The notes below the pieces were generated by a model. That model was given only the letters and a program-made list of their open reading frames with translations, ran no database searches and was not told where the DNA came from. Positions 47,002 through 56,664 of a DNA stretch of 64,000 nt are shown here, one piece after another (the first letter of the stretch is position 1; every line of letters starts with the position of its first letter). The position numbers and the translations under genes were made by a program. The stretch comes from Roseimaritima multifibrata (GTDB lineage Bacteria > Planctomycetota > Planctomycetia > Pirellulales > Pirellulaceae). The stretch covers positions 2,418,001 to 2,482,000 of the forward strand of contig NZ_CP036262.1 of NCBI RefSeq assembly GCF_007741495.1, given 5' to 3'.

Positions 47002-48913
47002 CGGTCCCAGTGTCTAGATCGGAGGGGGAGGAGGCAGTGTGATCTTTCGGGATCGATACCGAATGGATCATCGCGATCAATGTGTCCCCAGGTTCGGGGG
47101 CCAGTTGGCGGTCGTCGGTGTTGATTTGTAGGGTCCCGTTCGGAGACATCACGAACATCACCAAGGCATCCTTGCCATTGCGAGCACGAAAGTCATCCAT
47201 CATGAATTCGTCGCTTAGGGTGGTCGCCTTCAGGATGGCGCCCGCTTCCATGCGATCGCGAAGGGCCGAGAACGTTAGTTTGTTGCCAAACAGGATTCGC
47301 CCTGTCAGGGAATGCGACAGGGATCGCGACTCGCTAGCCGAACGCCTTGTGAAATCCAGCTGATACGTTTCCGCTCGTCCAAACGTGGACTGAAATTCGC
47401 TCACCGCCAACGAGTTCACTTCATCGTTGGGAGTCATCGCCAGGAAGCGTCCAATACCGTCCAGTTGTAATTCTTCGCGGGCGTGGTCACTCAAGATGTT
47501 TACGCATTCCGCTCGGACACCATCCATCCGTGCCGCGGCCACCTTGTTGTAGTTCAAGTCGACAAGCATCACGTCCACTTTTAGATCGGTCAGGATCTTT
47601 GCTAGCTGACGGACCCAGCTGTCTCCGCCTGCGATCAGCAATCCCTGCGGATTCGGGCGAGCTAGTCCTAGCAGGCGGGCGACGGGACCGGCGACCAGGC
47701 CATAGAATGCGACCGTGCCGATAATGACTAGGAAGGTGACCGTGATCAGCTGGAAGGCTTGTTCCTCCATCGCTGCCGCTTCGCCCCCTTCGGATTGCTG
47801 CAGTTTCAAAGCGAACACGCTGCTGACCGCAGCTGCCACGATCCCGCGGGGGGCCATCGTCGAAATGAATGTTTTTTCTCGCCAGTTCAGCGGTGTTCCA
47901 AGTAGGGAAACAAAGACGGACAACGGGCGAACCAGCAAGATCATGATGACCAGGAATGCCAGCCCGGGCCAGCCAAGATCGATCACCGACATCGGGTCCA
48001 GGCGAGACCCCAACAAGATGAATAGGCAGCCGATCAGCAGAGTCCTCAAATGTTCTTTGAACTCGATCACATGCTCGATCTCGGTCCCTTTTTGATTGGC
48101 CAGCCAGACGCCAAATACGGTGACGGCAATCAATCCGGATTCTTCCGCAAAATGGTTGCTGATTGCAAACAGCCCCAGCGCGAGGGCCAGGGCGGCGACC
48201 CCTTGGAGCGAATCGGGAAGCCAATAACGGCGGAGAGCCTGTGAAAGGAAGACGCCCCCCATGATGCCTAGCAGTAAGCCTACCAAGATGATCTTGGTCA
48301 GCAGCATCGACGTCGCCATCACGTTCAGTGACTCGTGGCGGCTGAGCACAATTTCTTCGAAAACCAGGACGGCTAAAACCGCTCCGACCGGGTCGATGAC
48401 GATCCCTTCCCACTTTAAGGTCGACGCGACTCGGCGGCTGGGACGGATCTGACGCAGCAAAGGCCCGATCACTGTCGGCCCGGTAACCGTCAGGATCGCC
48501 CCTAGTAACAATGACAGCCGCCAGGGGAATTCCAGCACGTAGTGAGCCGCACAGGCGGTTAGGGGCATCGTTACCGCGACGCCGATCGTCACCAATCGGA
48601 AGGTTGCCGATCCCGCTTCGCGTAATTCGCGAATTTGCAGGGACATCCCTCCCTCAAACAGAATCACTGCGACCGAAAGGGAAACCAGCGGAAAAAGAAG
48701 GGCGGGACCGACCTGAGTCGGTATGCCGGTCAGTTTGCTTAGTTCCGTCGCCCCGGTGAGATCCTCAAGCAGGTGATCTGGGTGGATGAATTGCCCTAAA
48801 ATAACCCCAAAGGCCAACAGGAGTAGAATAGACGGTAGTTGAGTTCGCCAGGCTAGCCACTGAGCTAGGATTCCCAGAGCGGGTACTAGGGCGAGGTAGG
48901 CAAGCAAATCCAT
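46988..48913 (-). CDS. Cation/proton antiporter with TrkA-type domains
   Basis: The 641-residue protein has about twelve membrane helices (starting LLAYLALVPALGILAQWLAW) of the CPA monovalent cation:proton antiporter type, with GVILGQFIHPD, LFEGGMSL, and TVTGPTVIGPLLRQIRPS. After the membrane part comes a TrkA-N-like Rossmann domain (GLLIAGGDSWVRQLAKIL, MLVDLNYNKVAAARMDG) and a TrkA-C-like end (LAPEPGDTLIAMIHSV). It probably exports Na+ or K+ in exchange for H+, regulated by nucleotide binding. ATG 48913 is chosen; the frame upstream to 48955 is not conserved. It starts the minus-strand cluster with the phosphatase. Confidence 0.9.
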   Translation of the reverse strand: MDLLAYLALVPALGILAQWLAWRTQLPSILLLLAFGVILGQFIHPDHLLEDLTGATELSKLTGIPTQVGPALLFPLVSLSVAVILFEGGMSLQIRELREAGSATFRLVTIGVAVTMPLTACAAHYVLEFPWRLSLLLGAILTVTGPTVIGPLLRQIRPSRRVASTLKWEGIVIDPVGAVLAVLVFEEIVLSRHESLNVMATSMLLTKIILVGLLLGIMGGVFLSQALRRYWLPDSLQGVAALALALGLFAISNHFAEESGLIAVTVFGVWLANQKGTEIEHVIEFKEHLRTLLIGCLFILLGSRLDPMSVIDLGWPGLAFLVIMILLVRPLSVFVSLLGTPLNWREKTFISTMAPRGIVAAAVSSVFALKLQQSEGGEAAAMEEQAFQLITVTFLVIIGTVAFYGLVAGPVARLLGLARPNPQGLLIAGGDSWVRQLAKILTDLKVDVMLVDLNYNKVAAARMDGVRAECVNILSDHAREELQLDGIGRFLAMTPNDEVNSLAVSEFQSTFGRAETYQLDFTRRSASESRSLSHSLTGRILFGNKLTFSALRDRMEAGAILKATTLSDEFMMDDFRARNGKDALVMFVMSPNGTLQINTDDRQLAPEPGDTLIAMIHSVSIPKDHTASSPSDLDTGTDADS

Positions 48914-49134
48914 AATACAAACCGCGTAAGGCTTCGAGACGTCCAGTAGATTCAATTGTTGTATGCGAAAGGTAGATTAGTCCGTTTGATTCGGCAAGCT
49001 GCGCAATGTTGTCGAAATCGGTTGCAGCGAGAGACTTTAGCCGCAGGACCCTACGAAACCGTTTGTCCCACAACGTCTACCGATCGCCGCCTATTTTCGC
49101 ACGTTCGTTTTAATCTTTCTTATTCCGAGCCAGT

Positions 49135-49326
49135 ATGTCTGTTCCCAAAAAATCGATTTGTAAGTGGAGCAAAGAGATGATTGGCGCCCATTTGAGAGAC
49201 CTGTTGGCCGAAGCCCATGCGGCTCGCTTTGTTTGTCGCAAATGTGGGCGGACCGCAGCGAACCGGCATTTGCTCTGCAAGCCTGTTAAACCGAACAAAA
49301 CTTCTTCTCCGGACGAAACGTCTTAG
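49135..49326 (+). CDS. Small Cys-containing protein, probable zinc ribbon
   Basis: The 63-residue protein has a helical N-terminal half (WSKEMIGAHLRDLLAEAHAAR) and a CRKCGRTAANRHLLCKP end; the CxxC and the later Cys could bind zinc with a fourth ligand (His). Similar small CxxCGRxA...LC.P proteins occur in planctomycetes, as far as I recall. The gene is divergent from the antiporter, with about 220 bp between. The function is unknown, and the call is less certain because of its size. Confidence 0.6.
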   Translation: MSVPKKSICKWSKEMIGAHLRDLLAEAHAARFVCRKCGRTAANRHLLCKPVKPNKTSSPDETS

Positions 49327-49575
49327 CGGCACATTCATCGCCTAGCAGCCGGAGCGGTTTCCCCAGCTGTCCAGGTCCCCCCAGACGGATGAGAAACTTT
49401 TTGGTTTCTGACATGTTTTCCCCAGAAGCCGATTTGTTGCGCATGGTTTGACGCAAACTAGGGCAAGGAAACAACTTGCGCCGTCGTTTAGGCAAGGTGC
49501 GCGACCCCGGTTATTTTAAGGGTGTCCGCCTAAACCATTATGAGCTATCGAGTTACTGCTTTGTTAAATTTCTGT

Positions 49576-49603
49576 TTGACACTTGTCCTCCGATCGCTAT
49601 CTT
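49576..49603 (+). promoter_or_regulatory. Likely sigma70-type promoter of nrdJ
   Basis: TTGACA (49576-49581) and TATCTT (49598-49603) are separated by 16 bp, 265 bp upstream of nrdJ. The -35 is perfect; the -10 matches four of six. The rest of 49327-49867 has no gene, and no riboswitch fold was recognised. Confidence 0.45.
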
Positions 49604-49610
49604 GTCCCCA

Positions 49611-49658
49611 GTCCCGCATGTAGTGCTTGAGTCTTAATGATAGCACTACCCGTAGTGT
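49611..49658 (+). promoter_or_regulatory. Candidate NrdR-type operator pair
   Basis: GCACTACCCGTAGTGT (49643-49658) matches 11 of 16 bases of the NrdR box ACACTATATATAGTGT as I recall it. A weaker site, ending TAGTGC at 49621-49626, is 32 bp upstream, the usual spacing of paired NrdR boxes. GTAGTGCT (49620-49627) is also a perfect inverse of AGCACTAC (49642-49649), so a hairpin is an alternative. The pair lies just after the promoter. Confidence 0.45.
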
Positions 49659-49867
49659 TAGAAGCCTCTGTTTGACGATTCGACAGGCCCAACGAACTGG
49701 TCGTCCGTCGCGTACTTGCGTACGATTTAGGGTACACCTGAACACTGGTGTGTGCGGCTGCTGTTCCCCCTCATAAATTTTTGGTTGTTAGCAATCGCTC
49801 TGCATGACGCAGCTTAAATCAGGCATTGTTAGGCAACCCACGGACGAACCTTTAGGAGTCTTGAAAC

Positions 49868-52800
49868 ATGGCAAATGTCATTTCTGCCGATGCACGCCCC
49901 GAGAACAAATCCCAGAACAAACCCGCGGAACAACATGGCGTCGAATATGCCCGCAGCCAGTACGGTACTTTGCTGGGCGATCGCGAAGCAGGTTTGAAAT
50001 ATACCGCTGATTTCTGTCCCGCCGACGCTGACAGTCCCTTCGATACAACCGAATGGGAACTGCGTAGTGCGACGATCAAAGACGAAACCGGCAACGCTCT
50101 TTTTGAGCAAAACGATTGCGAGATCCCTTCGGCTTGGTCTCAACTAGCAACGAATGTCGTCGTCAGCAAATATTTCTACGGCGACCCGAATGAAAAGGAC
50201 GAACGGGAGCGGAGCGTTCGTCAGTTGATTCACCGAGTCACCCGCACGATCGCCGACTGGGGATTGCAGGACGGGTATTTCGATTCAGCGGAAGACGGCG
50301 AGAATTTTTATCGCGATCTAAGTTGGTTGTGTTTGCACCAGCACGGAGCTTTCAACAGCCCGGTTTGGTTTAACGTTGGACTGTTTCATCAGTACGGCGT
50401 TGCCGGAGCAAAATGCAACTGGCGTTGGAACCGAGAATTGGGGGCGGTCGATCAACCGGACAACCCTTACGAATTTCCTCAAGGTTCGGCCTGTTTTATT
50501 CAAGCGGTCGAAGACAACATGGAGGACATCATGCGTCTTGCGTGCAGCGAGGCGATGTTGTTCAAATTTGGCAGCGGCACCGGAACCGACCTGTCGACGA
50601 TCCGGTCCTGCCGCGAACGTCTGTCGGGTGGTGGCACCCCATCGGGCCCATTGTCCTTCATGCGTGTCTATGATTCGATCGCCGGCGTGGTCAAGAGTGG
50701 TGGGAAGACTCGCCGCGCAGCCAAGATGCAGTCGCTGAAGATTTGGCATCCCGATGTTTTGGAGTTCATCCAAAGCAAATGGAACGAAGAGAAGAAAGCA
50801 CACGCCCTGATCCGTGAAGGTTACGAATCGAATTTCAACGGAGAAGCTTACTCGTCGGTCTGTTTCCAGAACGCAAACCTGTCGGTCCGCGTAACGGATG
50901 ACTACATGGATGCGGTTCGCCAAGGCAAACGTTGGCAGACCAAGTGGATCGACAGTCGGCACTGCGACGCGATCCCTCCGGAATACGATGCGAAGGAACT
51001 ATTGAATCAGATGGCCGAGTGCGCATGGCACTGCGGCGACCCAGGGGTTCAGTACGACACGACGATCAACCGTTGGCACACCTGTCCTAATAGTGGACGG
51101 ATCAACGCGTCGAATCCTTGCAGCGAATATATGTTCTTGGACAATACCGCTTGCAACCTCGCTTCGATCAACCTGATGAAGTTCGTTAAGAAGGATGGGG
51201 TTTTCGATCACGAACGATTCTGCAAGGCATCCCGTGCCTTCTTCATCGCTCAAGAAATCTTGGTCGACCACGCCAGTTACCCGACCGACGAAATCGCTGC
51301 AAACAGTCACCGCTTCCGTCCGCTTGGATTGGGATACAGTAATCTTGGTAGTGTCATCATGACCGCCGGGGTTCCTTATGATTCCGACGCGGCTCGTGGT
51401 ATCTGTGGTTCGTTGACCGCACTTCTACATGGCACCGCCAACGCAACCAGTGCGGAAATCGCTGGCGTTGTCGGCACCTTCGACGGCTATGCAGAGAACG
51501 AAACGCCGATGCTGAAGGTGATGCAAATGCATCGTGACGCCGTGGAATCGATTCATGATGATGGTCCCGATGAACTGAAGGACGCCGCTCGGAACCTTTG
51601 GGACAAAGTCCTTGAACTGGGAGCCAAACATGGTTTCCGCAACGCTCAAGCAACCGTCTTGGCTCCTACCGGAACCATCAGTTTCATGATGGACTGCGAT
51701 ACCACGGGGATCGAACCGGACATCGCGTTGGTGAAATACAAGCAGCTTGCCGGTGGCGGAATGCTGAAGATCGTCAATAACACCGTCGCCGGTGGCTTGC
51801 GGACTCTGGGATATGATGAAGACCAGATCAAGGCGATGATCAGTTACATCAACGATAAAGATACGATCGAAGGAGCTCCGGGATTGGCCGATGAGCACCT
51901 GCCCGTCTTTGATTGTGCGTTCAAGCCTGCTGGCGGAGTTCGCAGCATCGGCTGGCGAGCTCACGTGACGATGATGGCCGCCGCTCAGCCGTTCCTTTCC
52001 GGAGCGATCAGCAAAACGGTTAACATGCCAAACGATGTAACGCCGCAGGATATCGCGGACGCTTACTTCTGGGGCTGGGAACTGGGACTGAAGGCGATCG
52101 CGATCTACCGTGACGGTAGCAAGCAGTCTCAGCCGCTGAACACCAAGAGCGGAACAAAAGAAGGGGCCGCGGTCGCCGAAGTGATCACCAAGACGGTCGA
52201 AAAGATTGTCTACAAGCCTCGTCGCGAACGTTTGCAGGATACGCGTCAGTCGCTGACCCACAAATTCAGCATCGGTGGACACGAAGGTTACCTGAACATC
52301 GGACTTTATCCTGATGGACGTCCGGGGGAACTCTTCATCACGATGGCTAAAGAGGGAAGCACGATCGGGGGGATCATGGATGCCTTCGGGACGGCCATCA
52401 GCATGGCGTTGCAGTACGGCGTCCCCTTGGAAGTGTTGGTCAACAAGTTCAGCCACACCCGGTTTGAACCGATGGGTCACACCACCAACCCCGACATCCG
52501 GATCGCCAAAAGCGTCGTCGACTATATCTTCCGTTATCTAGGGATTCACTTCCTGGCCGGATACCGCGAAGCCAGCCAGCCAGCTCCGTTGCCGCCGGTA
52601 ACGAATGGTGATAATGGATCGACCCCTGCCAATGGAACCGCCAAGCCAAATGGTGCGGCGCCGGTTCTAGGTGGGAATGGGCCAACGATTGAAGCGACCG
52701 GGACCGCCGCTCGCTTCACCGGTCCAAAGTTGGATCTGGCCGTCCTGGAACGAGCTGGAATCAGCCGGAACCTTGGGAATGACCAGAACGGAACACCCGT

Positions 52801-52933
52801 CGGTGGGCAAAGTGAACAGTTTGCTCGGTTCCAAAGCGATGCCCCAAGTTGCGACAGCTGCGGAAGCATCACCGTTCGCAACGGGAACTGTTACCTCTGT
52901 CATAACTGCGGAAACAGCATGGGCTGCAGCTAA
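49868..52933 (+). CDS. nrdJ: Adenosylcobalamin-dependent (class II) ribonucleoside-diphosphate reductase
   Basis: The 1021-residue enzyme reduces ribonucleotides to deoxyribonucleotides using adenosylcobalamin. Seen: the first active-site Cys209 in GSACFIQAVED, KFGSGTGTDLS, the thiyl Cys418 in NPCSEYMF, SGGGTPSGPLSFMRVYD, LAPTGTISFMM, and the C-terminal region with a Pro/Gly linker (about 905-955) and a Cys cluster CDSCGSITVRNGNCYLCHNC, a zinc-like site or reducing arm. The class II assignment follows from the large size, a missing NrdB partner and this C-terminus. AGGAG eight bases before ATG 49868 is a good ribosome site. Its stop overlaps xseB (TAATG). Confidence 0.93.
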   Translation: MANVISADARPENKSQNKPAEQHGVEYARSQYGTLLGDREAGLKYTADFCPADADSPFDTTEWELRSATIKDETGNALFEQNDCEIPSAWSQLATNVVVSKYFYGDPNEKDERERSVRQLIHRVTRTIADWGLQDGYFDSAEDGENFYRDLSWLCLHQHGAFNSPVWFNVGLFHQYGVAGAKCNWRWNRELGAVDQPDNPYEFPQGSACFIQAVEDNMEDIMRLACSEAMLFKFGSGTGTDLSTIRSCRERLSGGGTPSGPLSFMRVYDSIAGVVKSGGKTRRAAKMQSLKIWHPDVLEFIQSKWNEEKKAHALIREGYESNFNGEAYSSVCFQNANLSVRVTDDYMDAVRQGKRWQTKWIDSRHCDAIPPEYDAKELLNQMAECAWHCGDPGVQYDTTINRWHTCPNSGRINASNPCSEYMFLDNTACNLASINLMKFVKKDGVFDHERFCKASRAFFIAQEILVDHASYPTDEIAANSHRFRPLGLGYSNLGSVIMTAGVPYDSDAARGICGSLTALLHGTANATSAEIAGVVGTFDGYAENETPMLKVMQMHRDAVESIHDDGPDELKDAARNLWDKVLELGAKHGFRNAQATVLAPTGTISFMMDCDTTGIEPDIALVKYKQLAGGGMLKIVNNTVAGGLRTLGYDEDQIKAMISYINDKDTIEGAPGLADEHLPVFDCAFKPAGGVRSIGWRAHVTMMAAAQPFLSGAISKTVNMPNDVTPQDIADAYFWGWELGLKAIAIYRDGSKQSQPLNTKSGTKEGAAVAEVITKTVEKIVYKPRRERLQDTRQSLTHKFSIGGHEGYLNIGLYPDGRPGELFITMAKEGSTIGGIMDAFGTAISMALQYGVPLEVLVNKFSHTRFEPMGHTTNPDIRIAKSVVDYIFRYLGIHFLAGYREASQPAPLPPVTNGDNGSTPANGTAKPNGAAPVLGGNGPTIEATGTAARFTGPKLDLAVLERAGISRNLGNDQNGTPVGGQSEQFARFQSDAPSCDSCGSITVRNGNCYLCHNCGNSMGCS

Positions 52934-53280
52934 TGGCTAAGAAGAAAGTTGTCAAAAAAGAGACCGATTCGACGTTTGAAAGCTCGCTCGCTTCGCTGGA
53001 ACAAATCGTTCGAGACTTAGAGAGTGGCGAGCTGGGACTGGAACAGTCGTTGGATGCCTACGAGGTAGGGATCAAGCGACTGAAAGAATGTCACCAGCAT
53101 CTGCAGGCTGCCGAACGTCGAGTTGAACAGCTCTCAGGTTTTGACGCCGATGGAAATCCGGTCCTCGAATCACTCGAGGATCGGCCAACGGCCGGCAAAG
53201 ATGCGATCGGGCAGACCACGCCCGCCGCACGAGGACGCAAGAAGACGGATCTAGACGAGACCGACTCAGCGCTCTTTTAA
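52933..53280 (+). CDS. xseB: Exodeoxyribonuclease VII small subunit
   Basis: The 115-residue protein contains FESSLASLEQIVRDLESGELG and LEQSLDAYEVGIKRLKECHQHL, the helical XseB core at residues 14-70, then a disordered tail of 45 residues, longer than usual (XseB is about 80). It forms the nuclease with XseA, which is not in the window. The ATG overlaps the nrdJ stop by one base, so translation is coupled. A terminator-like hairpin follows. Confidence 0.92.
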   Translation: MAKKKVVKKETDSTFESSLASLEQIVRDLESGELGLEQSLDAYEVGIKRLKECHQHLQAAERRVEQLSGFDADGNPVLESLEDRPTAGKDAIGQTTPAARGRKKTDLDETDSALF

Positions 53281-53291
53281 TCGATCGTCAA

Positions 53292-53321
53292 AAGGTGGAG
53301 TGATATCGGTCACTCCACTTT
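53292..53321 (+). terminator. Hairpin terminator after xseB
   Basis: TGGAGTGA (53296-53303) pairs with TCACTCCA (53310-53317); with outer bases the stem reaches about 12 bp, and TTT follows. Confidence 0.7.
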
Positions 53322-53340
53322 CTCTGCGAAAGTTCTCTCT

Positions 53341-53372
53341 GTGAAAGTAGCCCCCACAAACGCTACTTTCAC
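53341..53372. repeat. Stem-type dispersed repeat
   Basis: GTGAAAGTAGC (53341-53351) is inverted at 53362-53372 (GCTACTTTCAC). A relative with GCGAAAGAACGC and GCTACTTTCGCG lies at about 63377-63410. It sits between the convergent xseB and hydrolase genes and may also act as a terminator. Confidence 0.65.
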
Positions 53373-53408
53373 GTCTCACGGATCGTCCAGCCGTTTTGCA
53401 GCCCCGGT

Positions 53409-54245
53409 TTAGGCACGTTCGCCATATCGGTGCAAGAAGTTTGCGATCGCATCGGCGACGTAGATCAGGTCGTCGGCATCTCGCAAAAATAGATGGTCGG
53501 CTTCGTGTAAATTCAACAGGCTGACCGGCGAGGGAGTGTCGGAATGGCTGGCCAATTGCATTATTCGGATCGCATTTTCGAAACCGACGGTCTCATCGCG
53601 GGGCGAATGACAGACGAGGATCGGCAAAGCGATCTTACCAATCATGTCTTCCACGAAATGGCTGCGGAAATCCTCCACCATCGCCGTCGTGATCTGAAAC
53701 GCAACGCCTCCGATTTTGACGGTTCCTTCGCCCTCTTTTTCGATCCGAGGGTTCATCCGAATCAGCAGTTTTGCCAGATGGTGCGTATCGGTCGGGGCAG
53801 CCAACGTAACCAAGCATTTTAGATGCTGGAGCGAGGGCGTGGCGGCCCGGTTTGCGGCCGCTGCAAGCGACGCGGTCCCGCCAAAACTGTGGCCGATCAG
53901 GGCGTCAGGGGGACGAAGATGCTCTGCCGCAAAATTCGCTGCTGCGATTAAATCAGCCAGATTCGTTTGGAAGTTCGTTGCGGAAAAATCGCCATCGCTC
54001 CCCCCCAAGCCTGTCATGTCGTAGCGGAGGACGGTCATTCCCTGTTCGGCAAGTCGCCGGCTGATCCGCACCACCGCCTTCAGGTCTTTGTTGCAGGTGA
54101 AGCAGTGGGAAAAGAGGACTAGCGGTGCATTGGGGCGGTCGATGCACTCATCGACGATACCGCTGAGGTCAAACCCATTTCCACCGGCAAACCGCACACG
54201 ACGACTGACTCGCTGGAAGCGAGCGGGAGGGAAGTTCGAACTCAC
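53409..54245 (-). CDS. Alpha/beta hydrolase
   Basis: The 278-residue protein has the nucleophile elbow GHSFGGTAS, an oxyanion-side [14 protein letters not shown] segment, [15 protein letters not shown], the acid in [10 protein letters not shown] and the His of [11 protein letters not shown]. It resembles serine hydrolases that stand alone or are fused to OsmC domains. The substrate is unknown. The GTG start at 54245 overlaps the stop of floA (GTGA), so the two are translationally coupled. Confidence 0.88.
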   Translation of the reverse strand: MSSNFPPARFQRVSRRVRFAGGNGFDLSGIVDECIDRPNAPLVLFSHCFTCNKDLKAVVRISRRLAEQGMTVLRYDMTGLGGSDGDFSATNFQTNLADLIAAANFAAEHLRPPDALIGHSFGGTASLAAAANRAATPSLQHLKCLVTLAAPTDTHHLAKLLIRMNPRIEKEGEGTVKIGGVAFQITTAMVEDFRSHFVEDMIGKIALPILVCHSPRDETVGFENAIRIMQLASHSDTPSPVSLLNLHEADHLFLRDADDLIYVADAIANFLHRYGERA

Positions 54246-55225
54246 GACGATTTTGGATTCAGATCGACACGGCCGGCGCGGAAGGCTTCGGCCATCGCTT
54301 TGGGGACTTCCGCTTCGGCTAATACCAAATGAGCCCGGTTGGCGACGACTTTCGCTTTCTGGTCCTGTTCTTCAGCGATCGCTTCGGCGCGGCGGCGTTC
54401 GGCCTGAGCTCTAGCGACGCGAGTGTCCGCTTCCGCTTGGTCGGACTGCAGGCGGGCTCCGATGTTCTCGCCGATGTCGATGTCTGCGATATCGATCGAA
54501 ACAATTTCGAAAGCGGTCTGAGCGTCCAAGCCGCGTTTCAAAACGGCTCGAGTAATCATGTCTGGGTTTTCGAGGACTTCGAAATGCGATGACGTCGATC
54601 CGATCGAGCTAATGATCGATTCACCCACGCGAGCGATAATCGTTTCTTCCGTCGCTCCACCAATCAGCTGAGCCAAATTGGTTCGCACGGTGACTCGAGC
54701 ACGGACCCGCAGTTCGATCCCATTTTTCGTGATGGCACTTAGCGTCGTTTTTCCGCTGCGACGTGGATCGGGGCAATCGATGACCTTGGGGTAGACGCTG
54801 GTCTGGACCGCGTCCAAGACGTCACGGCCGGCCAGGTCGATCGCAGCTGCCTGATCAAAATCAAGTTCGATGCTAGCACGATGCGCCGCGATGATCGCGT
54901 GGATCACATTCATCACATTGCCGTTTGCCAAGTAATGGGATTCCAGACGCTGGGTGCTGATCCCGGTCCGCCGGTTGATATCCATACCAGCTTGAGCGGC
55001 CATGATCTTGGCTTGCACGATCACGTGCGGATTCACCTTGGTGAAATGCATCCGGATCAGGCTGACAAGGCTAACGTCCGCCACCGACATGTAGGCCTGG
55101 AACCACAGTTTTCCGTAGCGAACGAAAATAACGAACAGCACCAACAGTAGGATGCCCGCAAGCAGGCCCCCAACAATCATTAGTACCGTGGTTATGCCGG
55201 CAGCAAACAGGATAGGAATGTTCAT
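54242..55225 (-). CDS. floA: Flotillin-like protein FloA
   Basis: The 327-residue protein starts with a hydrophobic hairpin ([30 protein letters not shown]), then [36 protein letters not shown] and long helices with [23 protein letters not shown], as in FloA (formerly UPF0365). FloA organises functional membrane microdomains. The usual length is about 330. It heads a two-gene unit with the hydrolase. Confidence 0.93.
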   Translation of the reverse strand: MNIPILFAAGITTVLMIVGGLLAGILLLVLFVIFVRYGKLWFQAYMSVADVSLVSLIRMHFTKVNPHVIVQAKIMAAQAGMDINRRTGISTQRLESHYLANGNVMNVIHAIIAAHRASIELDFDQAAAIDLAGRDVLDAVQTSVYPKVIDCPDPRRSGKTTLSAITKNGIELRVRARVTVRTNLAQLIGGATEETIIARVGESIISSIGSTSSHFEVLENPDMITRAVLKRGLDAQTAFEIVSIDIADIDIGENIGARLQSDQAEADTRVARAQAERRRAEAIAEEQDQKAKVVANRAHLVLAEAEVPKAMAEAFRAGRVDLNPKSS

Positions 55226-55380
55226 GTCGGTCCGTTCGACTTCGCTGGGTGTGAGTAAGCAGGGTGATCCGGTTCAGTTATAACGATTTCTGTGCTGGCC
55301 GTGGGAGGGTGGAATCTGGTATACGAGAAAATCCCAGTCGGTTTCCCGATTCTATTGCTTCCAGCTGGACTAAGACTCGC

Positions 55381-56463
55381 ATGTCTGCTGCCAAAAAAAC
55401 GCCTGCTATCAAACAATTGACTATTTCCCCCCGTCCTGAAGAATCCTCCAATCGAATCCTGATTTCTCGTATGAGTGCGATTGGGGATACTATTTTGACC
55501 CTGCCCGTCGCCGGTGCGCTTCGGGATGCCTATCCAGACGCCTTCCTGGCCTGGGTGGTGGAACGCAAGTCCGCGGCGATGGTTCGCGGACACGAATTCC
55601 TGGATGCCGTGATCGAGCTTGAACGGGGATGGTTTACGTCTCCAAAAGGAATCTGGGATGCTCGTCAGCGATTGCGGGCGCTTCAGGTCGATACCGCAAT
55701 CGATTGTCAGGGAAATACCAAGTCGGCACTCGCCTGCCATTTGAGTGGCGCCAAACGCCGCATTGGCCATCGCGGTTATCATGGGGCCGAACTGAGCCAG
55801 TGGCTGAATAACGTGCTGGTCAAAACGACCAAACCACATTTGACCGACCGATCTTTGGGCTTGCTGGGACCGCTTGCTATCAAACAGTCGCGGATTCGTT
55901 GGCAGTTGCCCGTTCCGGCCGAAGCGAGGGCCTGGGCCAAGACATGGCGGCGACAAAATCCACAGCGGTTGGTGATCCTGAATCCAGGAGCCTCCTGGGA
56001 TTCGAAATTGTGGGAAATGGATCGATTTGGTGCGGTCGCGTCCTATTTGGAAACGCAGTATCAAGCAAAATCGGTCGTCATCTGGGGCAACGCCAAAGAA
56101 CGGGCTTTGGCCGAGGAGGTGATCGAAATGTCGGGTGGAAGTGCCACGCTTGCCCCCGATACGGATCTGCTTCATTTGGCTGCCTTGCTGGGAGCGGCCG
56201 ATATGATGATCAGTGCCGATAGCGGGCCGATGCACATGGCCGTCGCGATGGGGACGCAGACCATCGGACTGCATGGTTCGACCAGAGCAATCGATTCGGG
56301 CCCCTATGGACCACCACACCGGGCGGTCCAGCGTACTTTTCACGATGGGACACGTCGCGAACGCCGCAGTGCCGCGAACACTGCAATGCGAGCCATCTCG
56401 GTGGAAGATGTTCAAGCGGAAATCGATCGGATTTTTAGTAAACGTCAGGCTAACGCCGCTTGA
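55381..56463 (+). CDS. Glycosyltransferase family 9 (heptosyltransferase-like)
   Basis: The 360-residue protein has ILISRMSAIGDTILTLPVAGALRDAYPDA at the start, AIDCQGNTKSALACHLSGAKRRIGH, LNPGASWDSKLWEMDRFG, and the C-terminal GAADMMISADSGPMHMAVAMGTQTIGLHGST, the ADP-heptose-binding region of GT9. It probably adds a heptose or similar sugar in lipopolysaccharide core synthesis. ATG 55381 is preferred; the frame upstream (from 55264) has no family character. It is divergent from floA. Confidence 0.9.
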   Translation: MSAAKKTPAIKQLTISPRPEESSNRILISRMSAIGDTILTLPVAGALRDAYPDAFLAWVVERKSAAMVRGHEFLDAVIELERGWFTSPKGIWDARQRLRALQVDTAIDCQGNTKSALACHLSGAKRRIGHRGYHGAELSQWLNNVLVKTTKPHLTDRSLGLLGPLAIKQSRIRWQLPVPAEARAWAKTWRRQNPQRLVILNPGASWDSKLWEMDRFGAVASYLETQYQAKSVVIWGNAKERALAEEVIEMSGGSATLAPDTDLLHLAALLGAADMMISADSGPMHMAVAMGTQTIGLHGSTRAIDSGPYGPPHRAVQRTFHDGTRRERRSAANTAMRAISVEDVQAEIDRIFSKRQANAA

Positions 56464-56664
56464 TAATTCCCCGGATGGAAACATGGGGCAGATGCGACAG
56501 CGAGGAAGTTTGGTGGAAGTTGCACGGGTGCCTACCGGTTTTGCCGGGGGTATTTGAGGAGGTGGTTGAACTTCAGCCGACCCGCTTCCGATAAAGCACT
56601 GTGTATCCCTTGCGCAGTTCGTGCGTATTCCGAAATTGCTCCTGCCTGGCCAAGAAAGAGCTCA

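Noticed and set aside
49327-49867. Cobalamin riboswitch before the B12-dependent reductase
   Set aside because: No B12-box or conserved core was recognised; the leader fits a promoter with protein-binding sites better.
51425-52480. 351-residue antisense frame over nrdJ
   Set aside because: Composition (His/Arg/Phe-rich) is typical of a reverse frame; nrdJ is certain.
55222-56484. 420-residue antisense frame over the GT9 gene
   Set aside because: No domain; it mirrors the coding strand of a well-supported glycosyltransferase.
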